Source: Fistulifera solaris
Lineage: Eukaryota; Bacillariophyta; Bacillariophyceae; Naviculales; Stauroneidaceae
Assembly: GCA_030295235.1 (NCBI GenBank)
Contig: AP026124.1
Coordinates: 744,001 to 808,000 of the forward strand
DNA: 64,000 nt
Reading direction: 5' to 3'
Position numbers and translations under genes: made by a program. Positions 11,139-21,825 of this stretch are shown piece after piece; the first letter of the stretch is position 1; every line of letters starts with the position of its first letter. Under the pieces are notes generated by a model. The model saw nothing but the letters and a program-made list of their open reading frames with translations. It did not search any database and had not been told where the DNA came from.

Positions 11139-13144
11139 ATGCCAACGTCTGCCTGTTCGAGAGCGGACATCGAGAAAGAAGTTCGAAGTGTATTCCAAAA
11201 CATCAAAGAAAAGAGACGTCACCAGAAAAGCGCAGATTTGGAACAAAAACTGAAATGGAATGAAATTGAGAGTAACAACTACGCGCATCTCAGCGACGAT
11301 CGACCGAAACACATCATTCGTCGAACACCAGTTCCGAGCCATGGTCATCCACCCAAACATTTTGCTACCCTGTATTACGAAGGAGAGCCATCGCGTGTCA
11401 CGGCGGCAACTCCTACGCGCGTACCCCTGGCCGAACCGCTGCCCAAAAGCATTCTACATGCACCCATCAGTCGGTACAACTGCTCTTCTATGATCGAAGA
11501 TCCCATATTCATTCCGTATTTGGGCGACGACAATGTAGATCATACTTCCATCCTTTCGGAGCAAGAGTTGGAGATTCGGATTAAAGCAACGGAAGAAGGT
11601 CCGCCGATGCTTCGCGACGAAATGAATTTCATTGTCGATCAGGCTCTTTTGGAGTGTTCGATCATTAAAGGAACTATTGTGTGGGAACATGACGAGACGA
11701 CGGAGTATGTTCTTTCGGCACTCGCACAATGTGCCTGTCTCAAGCGAGCACGCATTCAAGAGCGTTATGAAGTGACGATTCTTCCGTTTCATCCCTCAAC
11801 ATCAAACAACAATTCCCGTATTGCGACGAACACGGAATATGATAGTAACATAACCAATCCACTGCAAATGACCATGTGTGGAGAATGTGTTAATGAAGCC
11901 CCAGTTGTCAAAGACCAATTGGATGCCGACTACCTCCAAGATATGGACTCCTTTCGCGCACTTTTCTGTCGAAGATGCCTTACCTACTGTTGCTCCATAC
12001 ACGGTTTAGAGTCCAAGCCCAGCTTGGAGTTGCAACAGAACCTTTATCAAGAAATGGATGCATCGAATTGTTTTCCTTCGTTGGGGATTGAATTAACAGA
12101 TACCGACATTCGTTTCGACCAAGTCAAAGAACTATCCACTTTTCAAAAGACAATGTGCAAACGAGCTTTTCTTATGTGTAATGGGGAATACAAGCGGATT
12201 TCGCTTTTACTCGGTGCGCCGGAGCACTTGATCCGATTGTTTGTCCGTGAGCACAATTTACAACTTCCACCGAAGAGAGACAAAGCTGCAGTCAAGCTAC
12301 GAGCCAACACAATCAAGTATTATTCAGTGAAGAACTACAATCAAAAGTGGTACAATGCGACTAAGGATGCTGAGATTCATCCATTTTTCACTCCGTGTTG
12401 TCACGAAGAAATGTGTTCCGAGGAGACCTGTAGTTGTATCCAGAATCGATTCTTCTGTACTCCAGCCTGTTGCTGGGGTGCAGCGAGCCCTAACTTCTTT
12501 AGAGGTTGTGGATGTAAGGGTAGCTGCAACGCCAGCAATTGTACGTGTTTCGCGGCAAAAGGGAATGTGATCCCGAACTGTGTTCCTGTCGCACATGTTC
12601 CGACCCACCGGACAGACCAGTATCGAAGCAGGTATGCCGCAATGACAACATACGAATGCGTCGACATGCCCATCTACTAATAGCTCCGTCGGCTGTTTCG
12701 GGATGGGGGTGCTTCACGAAGTACGCTCTGAAGAAAGGTGAATTCATACACGAATATGTGGGGGAACTCATTACTCAAGAAGTCGCAGAGAAGCGTGGTC
12801 AATTTGACGATGCCAAGAATCGTAGCTACCTGTTCAACTTGACGTCCGATTATGTACTCGACGCGTGTAGGATGGGAAACAAAACCCGATTTATCAATCA
12901 CTCGGACAAGCCGAATGTCGAAACAAGAAACGTATTTGTCAATGGTGATCAGCACGTTGCAATGTTCGCGCTTGAGCACATTGATGCCGAAGAGGAGCTC
13001 TTTGTCGACTACCGCTATAATGTGTCCATGAGCAATGATCTCATCGAAATCGCAAAGTTTGAACCGGAGTGGCTATCTAACGGTAGACAGGTGCAATCGT
13101 CAAAGAAACCCAAGCACGGTAAACGCAAGCGGGGTAAACGATGA
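11139..13144 (+). CDS. E(z): Enhancer of zeste homologue, Polycomb (PRC2) H3K27 methyltransferase
   Basis: The catalytic subunit of PRC2, which places H3K27 methylation and silences genes. The start is ATG 11139 (MPTSACSRADIEKEVRSVFQ). Order: divergent N terminus; SANT-associated MCSS-like block with FRALFCRRCLTYCCSIHG; the pre-SET cysteine-rich CXC domain (CSEETCSCIQNRFFCTPACC, CGCKGSCNASNCTC, then RECDPELCSCRTC); and a C-terminal SET domain with SGWGCFTKYALKKGEFIHEY, GNKTRFINHSDKPN (SAM-binding NH) and EELFVDYRYN. The cysteine spacing of CXC followed immediately by SET is diagnostic of E(z). The A run at 12557-12560 appears one A short: the frame passes from ...CTCFAAK into RECDPELC in the +1 frame. 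The basic C-terminal tail (KKPKHGKRKRGKR) is probably a nuclear localisation signal. Confidence 0.93.
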
Positions 13145-13198
13145 ATAGTAACAATTGAAATACAATTTCTTTTTATATATTCCAATCATTTTTTGAAT

Positions 13199-14866
13199 TT
13201 ACATCGTACTAAAATCGTAATCCTCCGCAGAGGCAAGGCCCTGTTGGATGTCCTTGTCCCCGTCATCCTCCATCTCTGTATGATCAGTCATTTCATCGTC
13301 GCTGCTGTTTGTGTCCCCGTTTGAAAAGAACTGAATGGCATCTTTAGAAGCTTCACCCATTTCAATTGTCTTTCCCGCATCCTCTAGCTTCACAAAATCC
13401 ATTTCGTCCATTTCACCAAGATGGTTTAAAACTTCAGCGTCAAATTTCGAAAGATCAAATTCAGTGGTAAACTTTGAGATGATTTTAGCATCGTTCGCTT
13501 TTTTCAGGGCCAGAGTTCCTTGGCGGAACAGTGTAAAACGGAATTTTACCATGATTCCAATCCTTTAGCACGGCTCGCGCAGCAGCAACTTTATCAGGAA
13601 TCCCCCCTTTCAACACACGCCCAAACGATCGTGCAACCATGGCCAAGAACATCATTACATCACCCGGTGGAAACGCAGGGATGCTATACGTCATGAGCAA
13701 GCTCTCGTGGTTGCAACGCTGAAGCAAGGCTGCAACCGCTGGAATAGGATCTTCTATGGATTCAGCGTCTACGCAATTGCCAAGCATCGCCGAGCGGTCA
13801 TCGAAAACCACGCCCGGGCTATCCAAGAGGCGTACGTTGCGGTCAAGAACAACTTCTTGCATGGAAGTGGTAAAACCGGGACGAGGGCTCACACCCACTG
13901 ACCTTGTTCTTTTCAACGCGTTTATGATGCTACTTTTTCCTACATTTGGGTATCCGATAATGCCAACAACAATCGCCGTCTTTGATTTTCCACCCGATCC
14001 TCCAGTGCGAGCATAATTCTTTAATAACTGGAGTAAACCATCCATACCTAAAACCGTTGCTGAATTCGCCGACGACGCTTCGTCTTCGATCGTGGTCGAA
14101 CCCCAAACGCTACTCGCTTTGATGGCAATAGTCGGATGAGACCGCCTCAAATATGTTAGCCAGCTACCAACTACTTCTTTGGGAACTAGATCGATCTTAT
14201 TGAGTACCAAAACCATTCTTTTATCGGAGTGGGAAAGAAGAGCATCTTCGACGGATGGATGAATGCGTGACCCAAGAGGATCACGGGCATCAAGAACTTG
14301 TAGTAGCACGTCTGCTGTGTCGACGACCTTTCTTAATTCTCGCAAATACTGCAAAGTAGAGACAAAAGTAAGTGTAAGATGGAATATCTATGCATGGCCG
14401 GTAAAGTGGTGTCAAAAGTACGTACGGCACGTCGTGACTGCTGGCCGGCCGCGACCGTTCCGTCACTCTTTTCTTTCTCCACTTGACCTCGACCCTCTTT
14501 TGCCTCAAAATTTGCTTTGTCTTGATTGGCTTGTTCCATTAGCTCTTGTACAGTTCTGGCTGTTCCGCCTTGCTCCTGGTGAGCCCTTAGTGCACGAAGG
14601 TCGGATTTCCTACGTTCTTTCGTTTCCGCTTGCAACTGCTGTTGTCTCTCACGCTGACGCTGAATTTCCTTGAGTAGATCCTGCTTGAAAGGCCAAGAGT
14701 TGGGAATGCCTGGGTCATTCTTTGATTTTCCATGTCGGATTACTCCATTCGCAGCATCTTGCTTGCTCTGCTTCTTGCGTTTCCGGTGCGTTTCGAGCGT
14801 TCTTTTCTGAATCTTGTACTTGTCTTGCAGCGTTGTGCGCTTTGACTTGCCCTTCTTTTTCACCAT
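13199..14866 (-). CDS. Nucleostemin/GNL3-family nucleolar GTPase
   Basis: A circularly permuted YlqF/YawG-type GTPase of the nucleolus, needed for pre-60S ribosome assembly and export. Exon 1 (14426-14866) starts MVKKKGKSKRTTLQDKYKI, a basic and coiled N-terminal region that targets nucleoli in the family. The intron is 14349-14425 (GT-AG). Exon 2 starts YLRELRKVVDTADVLLQVLD. The permuted motif order is seen: DARDPLGSR, then G4 NKIDLVP, G5-like KASSVWGS, G1 GYPNVGKSSIINAL, G2 GVSPRPGFT and G3 LLDSPGVVF. An extra base in the run at 13499-13504 (T6 on plus) moves the frame: PFYTVPPRNSGPEK continues as ANDAKIISKFTTEFDL to the acidic C terminus. GNL3, GNL3L and NUG1 are not separable here. Confidence 0.9.
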
Positions 14867-15264
14867 GCTTTACAGTCGCGAAGTTTTTATAAAAGGTTTG
14901 AGGCAAGGAGTATTGTTGTTGATAAAACAAATAATAGCACTTGCAAGGTGCTCAAATGGAGAAAAGAAAAAAGATGGTTGGTTGTTGCACAAAACACAGC
15001 TTGTGTTGGTGTGAAGTGCAGACGTTGCTTTCGTAAAGAACTCTTATCTCTTATTATTAATTTACTCCGTATCTTTTCCGTTGAGCCTTGGGGTGAATTC
15101 GTTTTGTCGCAATAAGATGCCACGTCGTCTCACTCTAAGCTGTAGAGTCACTTAATGCTGTGGAGATTTCTGAATACCACGTCACACATCTACTATGTCA
15201 TTAAGTCTTACGGTACTCCGAAAGGTAAGAAAATCCTGAACAAACTGATCATCACCTTTTTGTT
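14867..15264. other. Spacer between the GNL3-type GTPase start and the TPI stop
   Basis: This 398-bp spacer should hold the promoter of the nucleostemin-family gene (minus strand) and the 3' flank of TPI. I see no gene, repeat or recognisable element in it. Confidence 0.4.
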
Positions 15265-16220
15265 TTAGACAGCGACAAGCTCAGGCTTTGGAACAAAGTT
15301 GATAATGCGACTAAACTTGGACGCATCTAGAGAGGCTCCTCCAACAAGCGATCCGTCAATATCTGGCTTGGCCATTAGCCCATCTACTGATTCGGGTGTA
15401 ACGCTTCCTCCATACAGGATGCGCGTCTTGTCGGCAATTTCTTTACCGTACATTTCGGCCAGGATCCCGCGGCACATCGCATGAACCTCTTGCGCAATTT
15501 CAGGGGTGGCAACTTTGCCAGTTCCGATAGCCCAGACTGGTTCATACGCAATCACAACCTTATCCATGTCCTTTGGTGCAATTCCCGCGAGTCCTTTCTT
15601 AAGTTGAACTTCGCAAACAGCACTGACCAGATTCTGCTCGAACTCTGCTTCCGTTTCACCGACGCATAATACAACGTTCATACCGAGACTAATAAGTAGT
15701 CGGCATTGCTTATTTATGTATTCATCGGTTTCTTTGAAAATAATTCGGCGTTCTGAGTGACCCGCTAGTGACCACAGAATGCCCATACTCTGGAGCATAA
15801 GGGGAGAAATTGCTCCAGTAAATGCCCCATGCGTCTCGGGTGTGATCATCTTTATTTTGCAAAAGCTTTTGAGATCCTTTCATTCCAAATATAACGTCGA
15901 ATGACTTTCAATTTCGTCTTACCTCGGCGCCGACAGAAATCTTGTCGCCGACTGCGCTTTGGACTGCCTCAATGAAAGGAAAAGGAACGAATAGTGAAAC
16001 ATCTCCAGGAGATCCTGCGGAAACCGATGCAGCTATATCTGTCGCCAACTTCACCGCTTCCGCCTTTGTTTCCGGATTCAGTTTCCAATTTCCGGCAATA
16101 AATGGTTTCCGATGGGCTAGCAGATCCATCGGTAGCCGAAAAGGCGTCATTCTTCGGCAGAAAAGCCAGAGACTGGCTAGCGAGGAACAATAGTAATAGT
16201 GATCCGTAATAAAATTTCAT
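15265..16220 (-). CDS. TPI: Triosephosphate isomerase with bipartite plastid-targeting presequence
   Basis: Interconverts dihydroxyacetone phosphate and glyceraldehyde 3-phosphate; in the plastid it serves the Calvin cycle. The ATG at 16220 gives MKFYYGSLLLLFLASQSLAF, a signal peptide ending in an ASAFAP-like SLAF-LP motif, the diatom signal for plastid import. The intron is 15850-15922 (GT-AG, phase 0). Catalytic residues are all present: GNWKLN (Lys), SLAGHSERR (His), AYEPVWAIGTG (Glu), and the phosphate-binding ILYGGSVTP and GSLVGGASL. The A4 run at 16139-16142 is probably one base too long: with three, DAFRLPMDLLAHRKPFIAGN reads through. The mature part has normal TPI length (about 250 residues). 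The enzyme call is certain; plastid location follows from the presequence. Confidence 0.95.
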
Positions 16221-16717
16221 TTTTTGCAATTGTTTCAATTTCCGATGAATGACAACAGCAGAACCTTGAGTGGTTTGAATCTCTTTCTTGTCCGAGTTCT
16301 GCTCGAAGCTGCAAGCCGAAGGTGAGAAGGGAATGCAAATGATGACGTGTGGCCAGTGACGCAGGTAAGTAGTTATGTGCACTCTTTAGATGACAGTGAC
16401 GTCAAATTCAAGTGTTGGTGTCCGTCCGTCGGACAAACTTCCCCGTTCTCCGTTCGCTTTCTCCCTCCATCCGAGGCCTGCCTGTGCGCCGGTCACGACC
16501 ATGGTGGGTGAACAAAAGCAAAGCGCAAAAAATAAAGAACCTTATTTTTCGCTACCAGGTACCATCAGTATTGTAACACGTAATATTTCTCCTGAAACAT
16601 AACAACAATCATCGCAATTCATGTCATAAAGCGAAACAGATGAGCAAGATTCTCCTGTGATTATAGTCAGTTCAGATATCTTTTTCTGTCTCGCTGTTGA
16701 GAAGTAAGCGGCAAGCG
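16221..16717. promoter_or_regulatory. Divergent spacer between TPI and a small membrane-protein gene
   Basis: This 497-bp spacer should contain the promoters of both genes. TGACGTCA-like sequence (AGTGACGTCAAAT at 16394-16407) resembles the palindromic CRE/bZIP-binding core; in diatoms such motifs are linked to CO2/cAMP-responsive genes, but here that is only suggestive. Confidence 0.35.
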
Positions 16718-17062
16718 ATGGCCTACGCATCACGCGGTCGAACCATGGCCGAAGTCATTCTGGCTGCCATATTTGTTGGCTTTTTGACTGGCTTCGTTGC
16801 TGTACTCTGCATTGGAAATTACTTTCGAGCCAAACGAGCTATGGAACGACAGCGGCAGCGTCGATTAGCTCATCTGGCCGCGGGTGGCACTTTCGATTCA
16901 CCTCGCAGTAATTATTCGTCGTCGGGAGCGTCATCCACCGGCGGCGAGCAACAAATGCTACTAACAAGGCAACAACTGGATGGTCGAAGAAAACGCGGAG
17001 ACGAAAATCTGCTTATTCTTAACGAGAATTCCAGACCCGCAATGAATCTCATCCGGGTATGA
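16718..17062 (+). CDS. Small single-pass membrane protein of unknown function
   Basis: A 114-residue protein starting at ATG 16718 (MAYASRGRTMAEVILAAIFV); the frame is open seven codons further upstream but without another ATG. One hydrophobic helix (about residues 11-35: VILAAIFVGFLTGFVAVLCIG) is followed by a strongly basic stretch (RAKRAMERQRQRRLAH), so the C terminus is probably cytosolic by the positive-inside rule. The rest is Ser/Gly-rich and likely disordered. No family recognised. Confidence 0.55.
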   Translation: MAYASRGRTMAEVILAAIFVGFLTGFVAVLCIGNYFRAKRAMERQRQRRLAHLAAGGTFDSPRSNYSSSGASSTGGEQQMLLTRQQLDGRRKRGDENLLILNENSRPAMNLIRV

Positions 17063-17205
17063 CGTGGTCAGCTTTTTAAATAATATCATATCACACAATG
17101 ATTATTAACTGCTATATGTCCCATTCAATGAAAGCTAATATAATTAGTATTAACGGGTTACTTGTCACATCCCCCAACGCTCACATCCGTAGTCGTTCCG
17201 CGCGA

Positions 17206-18044
17206 CTACATCATTGAGTCACCGGCAAATGGAGGGCATCGATCACTCTTAAAGTACCGCTCCAAATTGGGACGATCTTTCATCCAAAGGTAATATTCCT
17301 TCAAGGCAGGAACTTCGCATTTATCCCACGCCATATCATAGAATTCTGTATTGAATTGAACAACCGACGCATCAAGGACGTGGAACAAAGCAAAGTCGGC
17401 GTCTGAAGTGTGAAAATGAGTGAGTAAGTTGACCTGATAATGACCACAACGCAAGGAAGAGCACCATAATGGCACGTACATGTTACATGGTCTCCCCCAG
17501 CTACTGGCTTGTGAGAGCCAATTTTCTTCACGACTTTGTTGAAATGATGAAGATAGATGGGCATGCGTTTTTTAGAAAATTCCTTCGAAGCCTTGTCGCC
17601 TTCTTCCTTCTGATCTTTATACGAGAGCTTGTCTTCCACGGGATGGAAGCTGCGACGTCCTTCCGATATATAGTCCAAGGCATTGAGCATAATAGAATCG
17701 GCTCGAGCTCGTTCCGCGGCCGATTTCGGTGCATAACCCAAGTTCTCTCCCAAATAGACCAGACAAGCCGCAACTTGATTAACGATCAATTCTTCTCCCT
17801 GCGCGGGACGATGCCAGATCGCCGGAGGGAACAACAACGGAAACGGTGCAACGTCCTGATCAACATCTTCCGGTGTGCCGCGAAACATATCCATGACGCC
17901 CGTGGGTCCGTACAAATTGTCGGAACTATTTTCGTACTCCACACCGGCATCTTCGAGCATGAGACGGAGAAACTCGCCGCGGCCTTTGAACGAGAGGGGT
18001 CCGTGATATAAAATAGTCCATTCCGGAGGAGGGCGGGGTGTCAT
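17206..18044 (-). CDS. Glutathione S-transferase-like protein (sigma/alpha/pi-type fold)
   Basis: The start is ATG 18044. Exon 1 (17480-18044) has a thioredoxin-like N-terminal half: WTILYHGPLSFKGRGEFLRL, in which the Tyr of the active-site region and RGEFLRLML match GSTs, then a loop ending in the helical domain. The intron is 17403-17479 (donor GTACGT, acceptor CAG); splicing gives GDHVTYADFALFHVLD, the conserved N-capping box of GST helix 6 (Y/V-ADFxLF). Exon 2 (17206-17402) ends KEYYLWMKDRPNLERYFKSD. About 253 residues in all, slightly long because of an insert (LFPPAIWHRPAQGEEL) between domains. Probable detoxification or isomerase role; substrate unknown. Confidence 0.85.
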
Positions 18045-20204
18045 TTTACTACAGAATGTATTTTGGCGAAAAGACGATAGTTACGAACGATTGTTATGCT
18101 CGAACGAATCTTTCGTTAAAACGCGAGCGAGCGACGAGGAGGCCAAAAAAACATTCGCAGTTTCAGCGTGTCCCGCGTCTGGATATTCAATCTATGATTC
18201 ACGAGTCGTCAACAGTCTAGTCTATAGTCGATAAGACGGCAAGTCTGTCCGTGAATCCTTAGTGACATTTATGAATCCAGTCTTACTACGACACGGACCG
18301 ACATTGAGAACCCGGAACCCGGATACAAAGTAAGGCAGCTACGACACGGTAGCGGTAGCTGGCAGCTATGGAAAACGTTTGCTAAAAATGGATGCCATCT
18401 CATCGAAGCTCAAAACAACTATCAACATACATTTATAGATCCCCTTAACAAGAATTGACATTACTTGGAACATCAAACACAGAAAAAAGCAAAGATATTT
18501 ATCGACAGAGGCGGTAGGTTATCGGTACCGGTACACGTTACTGTACCTGGTACCCCCGGTTATGGCAGCTACGGTAGCTGGCGGCTGTGGAAACCTTTCC
18601 AAATCATGACTGCCTAACTCGCTTGTGCTTCTAACGCATTCATATATTCATAGTGGGAATAATCTATGGAGAAAACGGTATCCTGTAAGCTGAAAAATAC
18701 ATGGCAGCGCTTTTCCCCCGAACCGTGTAGAGACGAATTACGTCCATCAGCCCCCGAGATCCCCACCCTTTAATTTCGAGAGAACTCTTCACTGTGCTTA
18801 CGACGCGGGCAACTCATTGCTTTTTCAGTGTTAAATGGTGACTTTGAGCTACAAATTGTAGCTTCACGTATCTCACTTGCAAGCAACAAGCGGGCTTAAT
18901 CGGTCTCTGTTGACAGGTCTGACACCGGATTCAAAGTATGCGCTTTAGTAGCTTCCAATTTTTGATTGATCAGTCTTGGGATTATCCATTGATTAACGGA
19001 AACAATCTTGACCCAAATGACTCCACGACAAAGTTTCAACAAAGTCTGTTCAACAAAGATATCATAGTAATCAATGACGGTGTCGATCTCCCGCACCAAA
19101 TGCGTTGTTGAGTCTCCCCAATACTGCACAAGCATACAAACGAACCAAAGGGGAGATGATGTCGGAAAATGCTCGATACGAAGCGGCCTTTTTCAAAGTC
19201 ATCCCTCAGAACAGTAGTCGCTCTTTGTCGCTATCCATGTTCACATATTTCGTCGACCTAATCGACCAATCAAGACATATTAATGGCGCGTGGAACGCTC
19301 GAGAGCTCGATGCTCGATCGGGTTTGTCAGCGGAGATAAGAAGTTTGCCATCAATAACCGACGGGAAGGGGGAGTTTTGAGCAGACGGGGGGAGTCCCGT
19401 CAAAGTGAATCATTATCAAGTAAGAACGTCATATTGCTTGAGTGTGCATCGGTCAATCGCCTAACGTGTCGCCTGCGACAGCCTGCAGACGTCGGTGTTG
19501 CATTCTTCTTATTTGAAGCGTTCCATGTCGAAAAGTGACCTGCCGAACGATGATGGCTAGTCATATGAGGAGAATTCACTCCCAAGAAGCGACCAAATCA
19601 TATTGGTAAGAAAAGACGTGCTCATTGATGATGAATGTTCATTAGAAAGTGCAATGAATGTAACTATCACCGACTGTCGCTCGTCGAGCATCGAAGTCAA
19701 AATGTCTTAACAATCAATAGAAAAGGAGACGTTGAGCGCCTATTGCGGGATCCGACACATCCATGTCTTCTGAAGCACAAGGATTGAGTCATATCATGGA
19801 AGAAACGACATGATGATTCGATAGAATATCTTTCAAAAGGTCGCTCAATGACAACACATGAGCCACAATTTTCTTCGGGCTTTTTTTACGGGCAAATACC
19901 TTCCATTTTTGGCCCTGTTTCGACAGTAGGGCTAATTGTACAAATCTCGCAGCGGGATCGAAGTCGCATTGCGTGTCGCAGTGTGTTTACAAAATTTCGT
20001 CGTAAGGTGTACGGACAGACTGGGCCCTCGTTTGAGGTTCGTGACTAAAAGGCGACATTTCCCGGGACACACGTACAGTCCACTAAGTAGGAAATGTGCG
20101 TAGACTTTGAAAACCGACTTTCATTATTCACCTTATTGAAGCAGTTCATTACACTTTCTTTACATCATTTACTTTCTTACTTTGATCAAGCTTTTCATAC
20201 AATT
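18045..20204. other. 2.1-kb intergenic region with dispersed short repeats
   Basis: No convincing gene. It holds a pair of GGTAGC-rich blocks (CGGTAGCTGGCRGCTRTGGAAA at about 18350 and 18570), GGTACC microrepeats at 18520-18555, and two members of a dispersed motif in which an ATTCACGAGTC-like block is followed by TCTGTCCGTG (18186-18230 on plus, 20007-20045 on minus). Short open frames at 18896-19135 and 19105-19403 have no recognisable domain. Confidence 0.45.
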
Positions 20205-21779
20205 ATGGAGGGGACTTCCACATTAGCGGATGCTCTCCTCGACGATCTCGATGACTTGTCGGATGTCGAAAACGAACAAAGCTCGGAAGATGCGGCATAC
20301 CGCAGTCCACCAGACGAGGCAACCGAGAAAGCGACAGTCTTTCTCGATACGAATGGCGTAGAAGAAAACTTTGTGCATTCGAAGACTTTGCAGAATCACT
20401 TATTAGCGATTCGCTCATCGCCATCAGCTACCACGAAGGAGGAGAGAGAACGTGAACACGAAATGATTGTGCAATCTAACAAACTGTTATCGAGATTGTC
20501 CGATGAATTGGTGGTCGCGCACGGCAATCTTCGGAGTGCCTATGCGCCCAAATTTCCCGAACTTGAAGATATTCTTCCCAATCCTATACAGTACACAAAG
20601 GCGGTTCGAGTCATTGGAAATGAAACGGATATTGCTAAAGTCAATGATGCTCTCAACGATTTTCTCAACAGCAATCAGATCATTACCCTTAGTATTGCGG
20701 GCAGCACGACGTCGGGTCGGCCCTTGAATGAAACAGAACTAGACACTCTTTTTCCATAGCTGATTCGGTCGAAGAAATACTTAGTATTCAAGAGGAAATT
20801 ACAAAATTTGTTGAAGGTCGTATGGAGGGCTTGGCTCCCAGTATTAGTGCTTTGATCGGGCCTTCTTTAGCGGCTCGAATGATTGGACTGGCGGGAGGAC
20901 TGAAGCCTTTTTCGAAGATTCCAGCGTGCAATTTACAAGTTTTAGGACAGCACGTCCGGACGAGCGCGATTCAGAGCACTCGTGTCTTGTCGAATATCAA
21001 ACATCATCAAGGAATATTAGCGGAATGTGATCTGGTTAAAAGATGCCCGATAGCTCTCCAAAAAAAAAGCGCTCAAGGCGGTTGCGGCCAAATTAGCTCT
21101 GGTCGCGCGATGTGATTTTGTCAATGTTGATGCGGGGCGATCGCGAAATGCATCCGCGGGGCACAGCTTTCGACACGAATTAGAACAAAAGTTTGAAAAG
21201 TGGCAGGAGCCAGATAAAGCGCAGACGCTGAAAGCACTTCCAAAGTAAGTTATATGCAAGCATTTGCTCGGGGTGGATTGCTACCGAAGACAGAGTCTAG
21301 CTTTAACCTTTTTACAATGCTCACACGAATTCTTTGTTTTTTCTAGACCGGATTTGACCACCAAGAAGCGCAGAGGAGGAAAGCGGATGAGACGGTTAAA
21401 AGAACGCTACGAAGAAACTGCATTGATGAAACAAGCAAACACTAGAGCGTTCTCAGCCCAAGCTGGTGAGTATGGAGATGACGCCATGGGATTGACAATG
21501 GGATTGTTGGGTACATCGGGAGAGGTGGGTACTGGTGGCATACGAAAAACAACAGAAAAGCGAAAGATGAAGCAAGCAAACACGAAAGCATCACGGAAGC
21601 GAGCTGCACAGATGAATGCCAAGACTACTACCAGTGGTTTGGCAAGTAGTATGGTGTTCACCCCGGTGCAAGGAATGGAGTTGGTGAATCCTGATGCCAA
21701 CAAGGAACGGGTCGCGGAAGCTAACCGAAAATGGTTTGGTGATAACGCAGGTTTCATGTCAGCTCTGCCCAAAAAGTAA
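20205..21779 (+). CDS. PRPF31: Pre-mRNA splicing factor PRP31 (U4/U6 snRNP)
   Basis: Binds U4 snRNA together with 15.5K and bridges the tri-snRNP in the spliceosome. The ATG at 20205 gives MEGTSTLADALLDDLDDLSD. The NOP5/Nop domain follows (PKFPELEDILPNPIQYTKAV, then VEGRMEGLAPSISALIGPSL and ARMIGLAGGLKPFSKIPACN with VLG), and then the PRP31-specific basic C terminus (KPDLTTKKRRGGKRMRRLKE). The intron is 21245-21346 (GT-AG), joining LKALPK to PDLTTKK. Two run-length anomalies occur: T5 at 20749-20753 is one short (frame moves to SIADSVEEILSIQEE), and A9 at 21060-21068 is one long (frame moves to ALKAVAAKLALVARCDFV). Both are in codons conserved in all PRP31 proteins. Confidence 0.93.
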
Positions 21780-21825
21780 TATTACTAGTTTTGTTAGATG
21801 CACGCCCTTTTATATACATTCTATT

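Noticed and set aside
12539-12680. Programmed ribosomal frameshift in E(z) and the other genes
   Set aside because: The shifts occur at many unrelated genes, in both directions, always at short runs and without a common slippery site or downstream structure. Run-length error explains all of them.
18896-19403. Short overlapping open frames in both strands
   Set aside because: Each is under 95 codons, without family features; spacer sequence is the simpler reading.
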